This document shows positions 10,125-19,273 of a stretch of 64,000 nucleotides of DNA, one piece after another; position 1 is the first letter of the stretch, and every line of letters begins with the position of its first letter. The position numbers and the translations under genes were made by a program. Under the pieces are notes generated by a model. That model saw only the letters and a program-made list of their open reading frames with translations. It searched no databases and had not been told where the DNA came from. Location: the NCBI GenBank assembly GCA_963750255.1, contig CAVVPZ010000008.1, positions 434,001 through 498,000 of the forward strand. Reading direction: 5' to 3'. The stretch is from DATLED01 sp963750255. GTDB taxonomy: Bacteria > Actinomycetota > Acidimicrobiia > Acidimicrobiales > CADCTF01.

Positions 10125-11074
10125 GCACGCAGACCTGGCGCCACAACTTCGCGGCTGCGATGGTCGTGCTCGCTCTCGGCGCCATGGCGGCGTGCGGCGG
10201 CGACTGGGCCCCTCACGAGGGGGCCGACGATCCGACGCCCACCGACGGGGCGCCGTCGGTACGCCCTGAGTCCGGTGTCGCCGGCGTCGTGGTCGTTGCA
10301 GTCGGCGACATTGCGTGCTCGCCGGCCTCCCCGTCCTCGAAGACCGAATGCCGCCACACGGAGACGGCGGCGCTGGTCGCCGAGCTCGATCCCGACGTGG
10401 TCACTCCGCTCGGCGACCTGCAGTACGAACGGGGTGAGGCGGCCGGCTTCGACGCGTCGTACTTGCCAACCTGGGGCGCCTTCCTCGATCGCACCCATGC
10501 CGCTCCCGGCAACCACGAGTACGCGGGCGGAAGGCTCCCCGGTTACTTCGACCGCCTCGGCCGGCGCGGGGGACAACCCGGGGCTGGTACTCCTACGACG
10601 TCGGCGGGTGGCACGTGGTGGTCTTCAACTCGGTGTGTTCTGCGATCGGCGGCTGCGGCCCCGGAAGTCCCGAGTTGGCGTGGCTCGAAGCGATCTCGCG
10701 TCGAACGCCCGACCCTGCACGCTGGCCTACTGGCACCACCCCGCTGGTCGTCGGGCCTCCACGGCAGCGACGCGGCGTTCCAGCCGTTCTGGGACGCCTT
10801 GTCGGCCGCCGGAGCCGACGTCGTCCTCAGCGGCCATGACCACCATTACGAACGGTTCGCCCCCATCCAGGGCATCCGCCAGTTCGTCGTCGGAACCGGT
10901 GGGCGCAGCCTCTATCCGGTGATCGGACGGGAGAAGGGGAGCGAGTTCGTCGACGCCCGTCATTTCGGTGCCCTCCGACTCCGACTCGGGCCGGGAGGCT
11001 ACGACTGGACCTTCTTCGCCGTCAGCGGCTCGGCCGGTGGCGCCGCCGTCGACGAGGGGTCACGACGTTGCTGA
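10121..11074 (+). CDS. Secreted calcineurin-like metallophosphatase lipoprotein; frameshifted
   Basis: Predicted extracellular phosphoesterase of the purple-acid-phosphatase-like group. A lipoprotein signal ends in the lipobox GAMAAC. A proline- and acid-rich linker follows, then the metal motifs GDIACS, LGDLQYERGE, APGNHEYAGG, LAYWHHP (in another frame near 10725) and SGHDHHYERFAP. The central part (10555-10760) can be read only by switching frames, with WYSYDVGGWHVVVFN and CTLAYWHHP each in a different frame; restoring single bases gives a continuous domain. C-terminal homology resumes at DAAFQPFWDALSAAGADVVL. The end overlaps the convergent M20 gene by 15 bp. The substrate is unknown; the metal site looks complete once the indels are allowed for. 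Confidence 0.75.
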   Translation: MSTQTWRHNFAAAMVVLALGAMAACGGDWAPHEGADDPTPTDGAPSVRPESGVAGVVVVAVGDIACSPASPSSKTECRHTETAALVAELDPDVVTPLGDLQYERGEAAGFDASYLPTWGAFLDRTHAAPGNHEYAGGRLPGYFDRLGRRGGQPGAGTPTTSAGGTWWSSTRCVLRSAAAAPEVPSWRGSKRSRVERPTLHAGLLAPPRWSSGLHGSDAAFQPFWDALSAAGADVVLSGHDHHYERFAPIQGIRQFVVGTGGRSLYPVIGREKGSEFVDARHFGALRLRLGPGGYDWTFFAVSGSAGGAAVDEGSRRC

Positions 11075-12235
11075 GGCGCCGGCCAACAGCCGCGACCTGA
11101 CCGCCGGTTCGGTGGCGGCGTCGATGGCCGTCCATGCCATCCCCAGGGCGCCGTCGCGCATCGCTTTGTCGGCCGTCGGCGTGGCGCAGAACGCGGCGAA
11201 ATCGGGCTGGTGGTTGGAGATCGGGAAGCAGTCGAGGCCGAGCATCGGGTGGATGGTGGGGATGGCCAGGGAGATGTTGGCCATGTCGGTCGATCCCGAC
11301 ATCCGCTCCATCGCACTGCCGAGGTTGGGAAAGCGCCGTCCGATGGCCTCGGCGTTGGCTCGATAGAGGTTGCGGAGGTCGATGTCGTCGCGCATCTCGG
11401 AGTAGGTCGGACTCTGGGCCACGATCTCGTAGTCGCACCCGGTGGCGAGCGCGCCGGCCTCGAAGCACCGCTCGACTCGGGGCTGCAGCTCAGCCAACAG
11501 GTCGAGGGTGCGCTCCCGGATGTACCACTTGCCGACGGTGTGGGCGGGCACGATGTTGGGTGCGTCGCCGCCCTGGGTCACGATGCCGTGGATCCTGGCC
11601 TGGCCGGGAATGTGCTGGCGCAACAGTCCGACCGCCGTCTGGGCGACGGTGAGCGCGTCGGCGGCGTTGATGCCGAGTTCGGGGAAGGCCGACGCGTGCG
11701 CCTCCTTGCCCGTGTAATGAACGTCGACGTGCGCCACGGCGAGGCACGGCATGTGGTCCATCTCGGTGGGGGAGGGGTGGACCATCATGGCGGCGTGGAC
11801 GCCGTCGAAGACGCCTCGCTCGAGCATGAGGATCTTGCCGCCGCCGCCCTCCTCGGCCGGGGTGCCCATGACCTTGATGGTGATGCCGAGGTCGTCGGCG
11901 AGGGGCTGGAGGGCGAGGGCGGCGCCGACGGCTGAGGCCGCGATCACGTTGTGTCCGCAGGCGTGGCCGATGCCGGGAAGGGCGTCGTATTCCGCGCAGA
12001 TGCTGAGGACGAGCGGGCCCGAACCGGCTGTGGCCACGAACGCGGTGGGCAGGTCGGCCACCCCGGCCTCGATGGAGAATCCGGCGTCGGCCAGGGTCTC
12101 GGCGCACCAGCGGCTGCTCTGCTCCTCCTCGAAGCGGATCTCCGGGTGGGCGTGGATGCGGTGGCTCAGCGCGACGAGGGCGTCGGCCTGGGCATCGACG
12201 AGTTCCTGAGCGGCGGCTTTGGTGTCGACGGGCAT
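11060..12235 (-). CDS. M20 family amidohydrolase (AbgB/aminoacylase-like)
   Basis: A 391-residue zinc amidohydrolase of the M20D group. Metal-binding and catalytic elements are visible: GHACGHNV, GTPAEEGGGGK (catalytic and bridging glutamates) and HPSP. The dimerisation insert runs from about AVAHVDVHYTGKEAHASAFP to NIVPAHTVGKWYIRE, and STDMANISLAIPTIHP near the C-terminus is typical of AbgA/AbgB-like hydrolases that act on p-aminobenzoyl-glutamate or N-acyl amino acids. There is no signal peptide, so a cytoplasmic location is expected. The ATG at 12235 begins MPVDTKAAAQELVDAQAD, a natural start. The neighbouring pab genes make a folate-scavenging role conceivable, but they are 7 kb away and the exact substrate is open. 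Confidence 0.85.
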   Translation of the reverse strand: MPVDTKAAAQELVDAQADALVALSHRIHAHPEIRFEEEQSSRWCAETLADAGFSIEAGVADLPTAFVATAGSGPLVLSICAEYDALPGIGHACGHNVIAASAVGAALALQPLADDLGITIKVMGTPAEEGGGGKILMLERGVFDGVHAAMMVHPSPTEMDHMPCLAVAHVDVHYTGKEAHASAFPELGINAADALTVAQTAVGLLRQHIPGQARIHGIVTQGGDAPNIVPAHTVGKWYIRERTLDLLAELQPRVERCFEAGALATGCDYEIVAQSPTYSEMRDDIDLRNLYRANAEAIGRRFPNLGSAMERMSGSTDMANISLAIPTIHPMLGLDCFPISNHQPDFAAFCATPTADKAMRDGALGMAWTAIDAATEPAVRSRLLAGASATS

Positions 12236-12253
12236 GGTGCCTGGTCTACTAGG

Positions 12254-14067
12254 TCAGGAGATGACGGCGACGATGTCGCCCGCCCCGACCGCCTGTCCTG
12301 GCTGGACCTTGATCTCGCCGATCGTGCCGGCCTTCTCGGCCAGCACGTTGTTCTCCATCTTCATGGCCTCGAGGATGCAGATGGCCTGACCGACCTCGAC
12401 CGTGTCTCCCTCGGCCACGAGGATCTTGACGATCGTCCCCTGCATCGGCACGGTCACGTTGCCGCTGCCGGCGGCCGCGCCTCCGCCGCCACCGGGCCGG
12501 GGCCGGCTGCGGGCCGCCGGAGCGCTTCGACCGGTGGCACCGCCGGCGCTGATGACCGCGGGACCGACATCGGGCACCCAGAGCTTGACCTTGTAGCGCC
12601 GGCCGTCGACTTCGACGTCGACGTCGCGCTGGACCCGGGGGGCCTCCTCGTCGTCGTCGCCGGTCGGAGCGGGTGGCGCCGGCGCGACGATGGCTGACAG
12701 GTCGAGGGTGTCCTCGACCCACTTGGTCGAGTGCTTGGCCTCGGCGAAGTCGGGGTGCTTGAGGATGGCGAGGTGGGCGGGCATCGTCGTGGCGATGCCT
12801 TCGATCTCGGTCTCCTCGATGGCCCGGATCAAGCGGCGGCGGGCGTGCTCGCGGTCTTCGCCCCAGACGATCAGCTTGGCCACGAGGTTGTCGTAGTACT
12901 GGCTGACCTCGTCGCCCTCGTCGTAGCCGGCGTCGGTGCGCACGCCGTAGCCGTCGGGCCGACGGAACCGGGTGATCTTGCCGGGCGCGGGAAGGAACTT
13001 GCCGCCGGCCGGGTCCTCGGCGTTGATGCGGGCCTCGATGGCGTGGCCCCGCCGACGGGCCGCCATCTCGTCCTGGGTGAAGGGAATCGGCTCGCCGGCG
13101 GCGATCTGCAACTGCAACTCGACGAGGTCCATGCCGACGACGAGTTCGGTGACCGGATGTTCGACCTGCAGACGGGTGTTCATCTCCAGGAAGAAGAACT
13201 CGCCGTCCTGGTAGAGGAACTCGACGGTGCCGGCGTTGACGTAGCCGCAGGCCTTGGCCACCTTGACCGCCGCCGCGCCCATCGCCTGGCGGATCTCGTC
13301 GGGGAAGTCGGGCGCCGGGCTCTCCTCGATGAGCTTCTGGTGGCGACGCTGGCACGAGCAGTCGCGCTCGCCGATCCACACCGCGTTGCCGTGGGTGTCG
13401 GCGAAGACCTGCATCTCGATGTGGCGGGGCCAGGTGAGGTAGCGCTCGACGTAGCACTCGTCGCGTCCGAAGCCCTTGAGCGCTTCCGACATCGCCGACT
13501 CGAGGGCCGACTGGGCCTCGGCGGCCGTCTTCACGACCCGCATGCCGCGTCCGCCGCCGCCGTAGGCCGCCTTGATGGCGACCGGCCAGCCGTTCTTCTC
13601 GCCGAAGGCCACCACTGTCGCCGCTGGTGAGGATCGTGTTGTCGCCGGGCACGCCCGAGACGCCGCCCTTGGCGGCGGCGTTCGCGGGCGCTGATCTTGT
13701 CGCCCATGACCTCGATGGCCTCGGGCGGCGGACCGATGAAGGTGACGCCCAGCTCGGTGATGGCCCGGGCGAAGTCGGTGTTCTCGGAGAAGAACCCGTA
13801 CCCGGGGTGCACCGCCTCGGCGCCGCTGCGGGTGATGGCGTCGAGGATCTTCTCGGTGTTGAGGTAGCTCTCGGCCGCTGTCGTGCCGCCCAGGGCGTAG
13901 GCCTCGTCGGCGAGGCGGACGTGGAGGGCGTCGCGGTCGAGATCGGAGTACACGGCCACGGTGGCGATGCCGAGTTCACGGCAGGTGCGGATGACCCGCA
14001 CTGCGATCTCGCCTCGGTTGGCGATCAGGACCTTGGAGAACGGGGGCCGGGCGGGGGCTGTAGTCAT
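12254..14067 (-). CDS. Acyl-CoA carboxylase alpha chain: biotin carboxylase plus biotin carrier domain; frameshifted
   Basis: It carboxylates its own biotin with bicarbonate and ATP for an acetyl- or propionyl-CoA carboxylase. The order is biotin carboxylase N-domain (KVLIANRGEIAVRVIRTCRE), ATP-grasp domain (KAAYGGGGRGMR, FLEMNTRLQVEHPVTE), C-domain (RINAEDP) and a C-terminal biotinyl domain with the attachment motif EAMKMEN, about 600 residues. This alpha-chain layout is normal for Actinobacteria. Two compensating indels near 13690 and 13617 move a stretch around the start of the ATP-grasp domain (NAAAKGGVSGVPGDN) into another frame. The carboxyltransferase beta subunit is not in the window. 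The gene is divergent from birA, its likely modifying enzyme, and shares a -10 element with it. Confidence 0.88.
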
Positions 14068-14076
14068 CGCGCTGCG

Positions 14077-14083
14077 TACTGTA
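14077..14083. promoter_or_regulatory. Shared bidirectional -10 element TACTGTA between carboxylase and birA
   Basis: On the plus strand TACTGT (14077-14082) ends 8 nt before the birA ATG. On the minus strand TACAGT (14083-14078) ends 10 nt before the carboxylase ATG. Both fit TANNNT, so the same seven base pairs can serve as the -10 box for both leaderless genes. Confidence 0.5.
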
Positions 14084-14090
14084 AACGGCC

Positions 14091-14780
14091 ATGCCCCGCC
14101 TCTTCGATGTCCGGCGCTTCGAGTCGATCGATTCCACCAACACCTGGGTGCTCGAGCAGGCCCGTCAGGGGGCGCCTGAGGGCCTGGTGGCGGTGGCCGA
14201 CCACCAGACGGCGGGACGCGGTCGGCTGGGTCGCGTGTGGGAGGCGCCCCCCGGGGCCAACCTCCTGATGACCGTGCTCCTGCGCCCCGACGTCGTGTCG
14301 TATCGATCGTTGGCCGCCGTCGCGCTGGCCGGGCGTGACGCGGCGAAGTCGGTGGCCGGCGTCGATGCCGGACTCAAGTGGCCCAACGACGTCGTCGTCG
14401 AGGTCGGCGACGAGACCCGCAAGCTGGCCGGGGTGCTGGCCGAGACCGATGGCGCCGGCGCCGTCGCCGTCGGCATGGGGATGAACGTCGCCTGGGCGCC
14501 GCCCGGCGCCGCATGGCTCGGCACCTCGGTCAGCCGCGACTCGGTGCTCGACGCCGTGTTGGGAGCGCTCGACGGGTGGCTCGATCGCACCCCGCTCGAG
14601 GTCGCCGCCGCCTACCGCGCCGCCTGCGTCACCCTCGGCCGACGGGTCCGCGTCGAGTTGGTCGACGGCGAGTCGTTCGACGGCGCCGCCGCCGACGTCG
14701 ACGACGAAGGCCGTCTGCTCGTCGACACCGCCGTCTGCATCCGCACCGTCGATGTCGGAGACGTCGTCCACCTACGCTGA
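14091..14780 (+). CDS. birA: Biotin--[acetyl-CoA-carboxylase] ligase
   Basis: Biotin protein ligase of 229 residues that adenylates biotin and transfers it to the lysine of the carrier domain encoded just across the divergent promoter. Motifs are STNTWVLEQA, GRGRLGRVWEAPPGANL (the biotinyl-AMP loop) and LKWPNDVVV (catalytic lysine), with a small SH3-like C-terminal domain (RRVRVELVDGESFDG). There is no N-terminal DNA-binding domain, so unlike E. coli BirA it cannot repress the biotin operon. Placement beside the substrate gene supports the assignment. Confidence 0.92.
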   Translation: MPRLFDVRRFESIDSTNTWVLEQARQGAPEGLVAVADHQTAGRGRLGRVWEAPPGANLLMTVLLRPDVVSYRSLAAVALAGRDAAKSVAGVDAGLKWPNDVVVEVGDETRKLAGVLAETDGAGAVAVGMGMNVAWAPPGAAWLGTSVSRDSVLDAVLGALDGWLDRTPLEVAAAYRAACVTLGRRVRVELVDGESFDGAAADVDDEGRLLVDTAVCIRTVDVGDVVHLR

Positions 14781-14820
14781 CCTCCGCCGTCCCCCGCTTC
14801 CCCCTCCACCACCACCACCC

Positions 14821-14868
14821 GTTTTGGGCAGGGTGAGAGCGCGATCGCGCTCTGGTGCTGCCCAGAAC
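14821..14868. repeat. Intergenic hairpin repeat, family A copy 1
   Basis: A 48-bp imperfect palindrome centred on GATC at 14843-14846, with outer ends GTTTT and AGAAC and arms GGGCAGGGTGAGAGCGC / GCGCTCTGGTGCTGCCC (three mismatches). A perfect copy lies at 15774-15811, so the two flank the gene between them. It may also terminate birA, although no T-tract follows. Confidence 0.75.
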
Positions 14869-14878
14869 CGAAGGAATT

Positions 14879-14883
14879 CGGAG
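14879..14883 (+). promoter_or_regulatory. Shine-Dalgarno sequence GGAGG of the AbiEi/DUF559-type gene
   Basis: GGAGG lies 10 nt before the ATG at 14894. It decides the start: the reading frame is open further upstream, back into the hairpin repeat. Confidence 0.6.
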
Positions 14884-14893
14884 GGGCTTCGTC

Positions 14894-15803
14894 ATGGAGC
14901 ACATCGAGGGCGTCGATCAGATCGCCCAGACCCAGCACGGGGTCGTGCACTGGGACCAACTTCGGGCCAGTGGCATGGCTCCTTCGTCGATCGTCCGGCT
15001 CGTCGAGGCGGGGTTCCTGGTCCGTCTCCATCCGCGCGTGTACCGATTGGCGGGGGCGGCGCCGACGTGGCACCGCGATCTGATGGCGGCGACGCTCGCC
15101 GGAGGCTCCGAAGCCGTCGCCTCGCACCGAGCGGCGGCGACGTTGTGGGGAATCGCCGATCCCACCGGCGAGGTCGAGATCTCGGTCCCGCGCCACCAGT
15201 CGCTTGGTGTCCGCGGCGCCGTGGTCCATCGACACGCGTGATGCCGTCGAGGTTGGCCGGGTCGAGGGCATCCCCGTGACCTCGCCGGCCCGGACCCTCG
15301 TGGATCTCGGTGCCGTCGTCAGGGCGTTCGGCGTCGAGATGGCGCTCGATCGAGCCGAGGCCGCCCGCGTGGTGGTCATCGCCGAGGTCGAATGGGAGTT
15401 GCTGAGGGTGGCGCGGCGCGGCCGGCGCGGCGTCGGGCCGTTGCGGGAGGTGCTCGACCGGCGGGCACTGCTCGAGGTTCCACCCGACGGGGTGCTCGAG
15501 CCTCGATTCGCCCGCCTCTGCCTCGCCGCCGGGCTGCCGCGTCCCGCCTTCCAACATCCGGTCGGTCGGTTCCGGATCGACTTCGCCTATCCCGAACTCC
15601 TCATCGCCATCGAGGTCGATGGGTACGGACCGCACTCGTCCCGACAGGCGTTCCAAGCCGACCGCGACCGCCAGAACCGCCTCGTGGCGCTGGGCTGGAT
15701 GGTCCTTCGCTTCACATGGGCAGACATCGTTCGCCGCCCCGAGTGGGTCGCGGCCCAGGTCGCCACCGCAATTGGGCAGCGTCAGAGCGCGATCGCGCTC
15801 TGA
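14894..15803 (+). CDS. AbiEi-type antitoxin N-domain plus DUF559 nuclease-like domain; one frameshift
   Basis: A protein of about 302 residues with a layout common in actinobacteria. The first 110 residues resemble the winged-helix and linker of AbiEi-type antitoxins (HGVVHWDQLRASGMAPSSI, then LHPRVYRLAG). The C-terminal part is a DUF559/Vsr-like fold with FRIDFAYPELLIAIEVDGYG, RDRQNRLVALGWMVLRFTW: acidic residues in the DFAYP and EVDGYG strands would be the nuclease-like metal site. A single inserted base near 15232 breaks the frame between VVHRHA and DAVEVG. No AbiEii toxin gene is adjacent. The last ten codons and the stop lie inside a perfect 38-bp palindrome. The function is unknown; a solitary defence or nuclease gene is possible. 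Confidence 0.72.
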
Positions 15804-15811
15804 CGCTGCCC
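15774..15811. repeat. Perfect 38-bp palindrome, family A copy 2, overlapping a stop codon
   Basis: GGGCAGCGTCAGAGCGC-GATC-GCGCTCTGACGCTGCCC is a perfect inverted repeat. The left arm encodes the C-terminus GQRQSAIAL of the upstream protein, and its TGA (15801-15803) lies in the right arm. It is followed by AAAAC, as family B is. It sits between convergent genes and may act as a bidirectional terminator. Confidence 0.85.
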
Positions 15812-15826
15812 AAAACGAGAGGGGGG

Positions 15827-16794
15827 TCAGGGGGTGGTGTAGATCCGGGTGACGACGTCTTCGATGTCGGGTTCTTCGATGGCGAGGTCGCGGACGCGGA
15901 CCTGGGCGACGACCGAGCGAGATGACGGCGGCGGCGGTGGTCTCGTTGCGGTCGAAGCGGAGCCACTGGCGCACGCCGTCGACCCGGGCGGCGGCGCAGC
16001 CGTCGACGACGAGGGGTGCACCCGCCTCCTCCAGGTCGACGACGACGCGTTCGGAACCCGGCGAAGCGATCCTTGATGGCCGCCACCGACCCGTCCTCGA
16101 TCACCCGCCCGCGGTCGATGACCACGAGCCGCGAGCAGAGCCGCTCGACGTCGTCGAGGTCGTGGGTGGTGAGGAGGACGGTGACGCCCCGCTCGGCGTT
16201 GACCTCGGCCAGGAACTCGCGCACCCGTGCTTTCGACAACACGTCGAGGCCGATGGTGGGCTCGTCGAGGTAGAGGATCTCGGGGTCATGGAGGAGCGCG
16301 GCGGTGAGGTCGCCCCGCATGCGCTGCCCCAGCGACAGCTGGCGAACGGGCGTGTGGAGGAACGGCCCGAGGTCGAGCAGTTCGACGAAGGCGGCGAGGT
16401 TGGTCCGGTAGCGCTCGGCCGGCACCCGGTAGACGTGGCGGAGCAATTCGAAGGAGTCGACGAGGGGAAGGTCCCACCACAGCTGGGTGCGCTGTCCGAA
16501 CACCACGCCGATGCGCCGAGCCAGTTCGACCCGGCGACGCTGGGGATCGAGCCCGGCCACCCGGATGGTCCCGCTGGAGGGGACCAGGATGCCGGTCAGC
16601 ATCTTCACCGTCGTGGACTTGCCGGCCCCGTTGGGGCCGATGTAGCCGCACAGCTCGCCGGGCTCGACGCGCAGGGAGATGCCGTCGACGGCGGCGACGG
16701 TTCGGCGCGTGCGCCGGACGACGCCCTGGCGTTCCCACACCGAGAACGTCTTCGACACATCGTCGAGCACGAGGTGGCCCTCCGAGGCGCTCAA
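15827..16794 (-). CDS. ABC exporter ATP-binding subunit (COG4586-like); C-terminus frameshifted
   Basis: ATPase of a three-component ABC-2 exporter. Walker A is GPNGAGKST, the signature is LSLGQRMRGDL, Walker B is ILYLDEPTIGLD, and the switch histidine is in LLTTHDLDDVERLC. The C-terminal extension ends in DLAIEEPDIEDVVTRIYTTP and can be read only by changing frame near 16050 and 15915. The start is a TTG at 16794 overlapping the upstream permease stop (TTGA). With two unlike ABC-2 permeases directly upstream, the set matches COG4586/COG4587/COG3694-type systems, including the viologen exporter. The substrate is unknown. Confidence 0.82.
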
Positions 16795-17591
16795 CTTCCC
16801 GTGCTCCGGTAGTGGCGGATGGCCGTTCGCCACACCGTCGAGGCAAGGCCGACGGCGATGACGGCGACGATCGGTGTGAGCCATGGACCGGCCGCTCCCA
16901 GCGATGCGCCTCGGGGCCGGCCGAGCAAGTACCGGGTGGGTTCGAAGCTGACGAACGCCAGCCCGGTGACGAGGGCGAGACGACGCATCCACGGGGCGAA
17001 GATCCCGAGGGGGTACTGGGTCATGAAGTTCCCTCCATACGTGAAGGCGTTGGCGAATTCCTGCGTCTCGACCGTCCAGAACGCGATCGACGACGTGAGG
17101 ACGAACACGGCTCCGAAGATGAACGCCCCCGACAGCACCATGACCGGGACCAGAGCGACGCGTCCCGGTGTCCAGGCGATGTCGGCGGCGCGAAGCGCGA
17201 CAGCCAAGACCACCGCGGCCTGGGCCATTTTGCCGAAGCGCCGAAAGGCGAACTCCTCGGCCGACAGTTGCACGAGCGGGCTGACCGGGCGGATGAGCAG
17301 ACGGTCGAAGGTGCCGTCCTTGATGCGCTGCGACGACCGCTCGACCGACCCGATCAACGAATCGGCGAGGCCGAAGGCGGTGCCGCTCGTTCCGTAGAGG
17401 ACGGCGACCTCGGCGAGGCTCCAGCCGCCCAGGGACGAGACCCGCCCGAAGAGCACGGCGATGGCGGCGAAGTCGAGCAACGTGACGAGGGCCTGGCCGA
17501 GCGTGAACAGGAGGAACGAGGTGCGGTATTGCCAGTCGGCCCGCACCCGGGCGCCGGCGATGCGGCCGAAGATCCGCAGCGACTCAACCAC
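16791..17591 (-). CDS. ABC-2 family permease (COG4587/COG3694-like), subunit 1
   Basis: Integral membrane protein of 266 residues with about six hydrophobic segments. It opens MVESLRIFGRIAGARVRADW, typical of this permease class, where a cytoplasmic helix precedes the first membrane span; RIKDGTFDRLLIRPVSPLVQ is the conserved cytoplasmic loop that meets the ATPase. The GTG start at 17591 lies inside the end of subunit 2 (8-bp overlap) and its stop overlaps the ATPase start, so translation is probably coupled. Confidence 0.85.
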   Translation of the reverse strand: MVESLRIFGRIAGARVRADWQYRTSFLLFTLGQALVTLLDFAAIAVLFGRVSSLGGWSLAEVAVLYGTSGTAFGLADSLIGSVERSSQRIKDGTFDRLLIRPVSPLVQLSAEEFAFRRFGKMAQAAVVLAVALRAADIAWTPGRVALVPVMVLSGAFIFGAVFVLTSSIAFWTVETQEFANAFTYGGNFMTQYPLGIFAPWMRRLALVTGLAFVSFEPTRYLLGRPRGASLGAAGPWLTPIVAVIAVGLASTVWRTAIRHYRSTGS

Positions 17592-18378
17592 CTTGGATCA
17601 CCAGCTTCTGCATGGCCGATCGGAGCACCAGGCGACCGGCGCCGAGGAGCACCGCGCACCACAGCGCCTGGAGGCCGAGCGCACCGAGGAGTTCGACGCC
17701 GCGGTAGCGACCGAGGAACACTTCGATCGGTACCTGCAACATCACCTGGAAGGGGAGGGCGCGGGCGACGGCCTCGAGCCAGCCGGGGAAGAAGTTGACC
17801 GGCAAGATGAACCCGGAGAAGAACATCAACACGACCCCGACCAGCTGGGCCGGGCCACGATCGTCGAGGATCCAGAACGCGGCGAGGCCGACGAGGAACC
17901 GCAACGCGAACGAGGCGACCGTGGCCAGGACGGCGGCGACCACGAAGGCGCCGACGACGGTGGGGCGGTCGGGGAGGGTGAGGTCGAAGAACAGTGCCCC
18001 GACCAGGAACGGGGGCACGCCCCGCGCCAGCGCTTGGAACCCGGCCCGGCCCAGATCGAGGGCCAGGGAGTACGCCTGGAAGTCCACCGGTCGGTAGAGG
18101 TCGGTGGCGATGTCGCCGCTGCGGATCCGGGTGCTGATCTCGCCGGGCCCGGCGATCATGTTGACCATCATCAGGAAGCCCTGGGTGACGAACACGTAGG
18201 TGAGCGCGTCCTTGCGGTCGAATCCGCCGACCTCGGCCCGCGAGGCGAAGACCGCCACCATCACGAAGGCTTGGATGAACCCGAAGACGGTGTTGGTGAA
18301 CAGCCCAGCCATGGTCGCCCCGCGATAGGTGGCGTAGCGCCGGAACGACCGCCTCGCAACCTCCCACCACAACCGCAC
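17584..18378 (-). CDS. ABC-2 family permease (COG3694/COG4587-like), subunit 2
   Basis: Integral membrane protein of 264 residues with about six spans, paralogous to the next gene. ISTRIRSGDIATDLYRPVDF is the conserved loop (R-SGD-LYRP) of this family. I chose the GTG at 18378 because AGGGGGG precedes it by a few bases and the protein then begins MRLWWEVARRSFRRYATYRG. The frame stays open further upstream without a better start. It is the first exporter gene after pabC, with a 56-nt gap. Confidence 0.82.
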   Translation of the reverse strand: MRLWWEVARRSFRRYATYRGATMAGLFTNTVFGFIQAFVMVAVFASRAEVGGFDRKDALTYVFVTQGFLMMVNMIAGPGEISTRIRSGDIATDLYRPVDFQAYSLALDLGRAGFQALARGVPPFLVGALFFDLTLPDRPTVVGAFVVAAVLATVASFALRFLVGLAAFWILDDRGPAQLVGVVLMFFSGFILPVNFFPGWLEAVARALPFQVMLQVPIEVFLGRYRGVELLGALGLQALWCAVLLGAGRLVLRSAMQKLVIQGG

Positions 18379-18434
18379 CGAGCCCCCCTGGACGCGCAAA
18401 GAGCCCCGAACCAGCCGGACGGGGGAGGGTGAGC

Positions 18435-19270
18435 CTACGGGTCGAGGTCGGCGACGACAAGGGCCGAGAACGCTGCCGCCGCCGCTGATGTCAGCGGTCC
18501 TGGGGCCGACGAGAGCGGCCGGCCATCGACCACGGCGATCGGCTGCACCTCTCGGGTCGTCGACGTGAGGAAGGCTTCGTCGGCGTCGGCGAGTGCACCG
18601 ACAGGGAGGTCGACCTCGTCGGCGCCAGTCGCCTCGAGCACCAGGGCCCGGGTCACGCCGGCCAGGCATCCCGACGCCAGCGTGGGCGTGACGAGGCGCC
18701 CCTCGTGCTCGAGGAACACGTTGGAGCCGGTGCCCTCGCAGAGATTGCCGGCTGTGTTGGCGAAGATGGCCTCGGAGGCGCCGTCTGCCCGGGCTCGCGC
18801 CAGCGCAACGACGTTCTCGCCGTAGGACGTCGACTTCAGGCCGGCGAGCGCGCCGCGCTCGTTGCGGGTCCACGGCACGACGACCACCTCGGCCGTCGGG
18901 GGCCACGCGGCCAACGCGCCGCCGGCCACGACGACGGTCGGCCCGTCGGGGCCCCGCTCGGACCCGAGCGGCGCGTCGCCCCCCGTGACCGTCACCCGGA
19001 GGCGACCGCGACCCGTTCCCTGCCCGAGGCCGTTGGCCTCGACGACGGCGGTCATCGCGTCGCGGATTCGGTCGGCGTCGGGCGCGTCGAGGCCCATCCC
19101 CGCGGCACGACACCGCCAGCCGTTCGAGGTGGCGCCGCGCCGCGAACGGCGTGCCGCCGTAGACGAGCAGCGTCTCGAACACGCCGTCGCCGGTGAGCAG
19201 GCCGTGGTCGAACGGCGGAGACGCGGGCGTCGGCGGCGTCGACCAGGGCACCGTCGATCCAGCACGACAT
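18435..19270 (-). CDS. pabC: Aminodeoxychorismate lyase (class IV PLP aminotransferase fold); frameshifted
   Basis: Predicted to split 4-amino-4-deoxychorismate into p-aminobenzoate and pyruvate. It has the class IV fold: DHGLLTGDGVFETLLVYGG near the N-terminus, PLP lysine in LAGLKSTSYGENV, and NTAGNLCEGTGSNVFLEHEG. The gene follows pabB by 3 nt, which favours PabC over a branched-chain or D-amino-acid aminotransferase, a related possibility. Indels near 19210 and 19110 split the first 60 codons. The start ATG at 19270 gives MSCWIDGALVDAADARVSAV. Confidence 0.8.
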
Positions 19271-19273
19271 CGC

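Noticed and set aside
14821..15811. Palindromes as a CRISPR array
   Set aside because: There are only two copies nearly 1 kb apart with a gene between them, and no regularly spaced units or cas genes.
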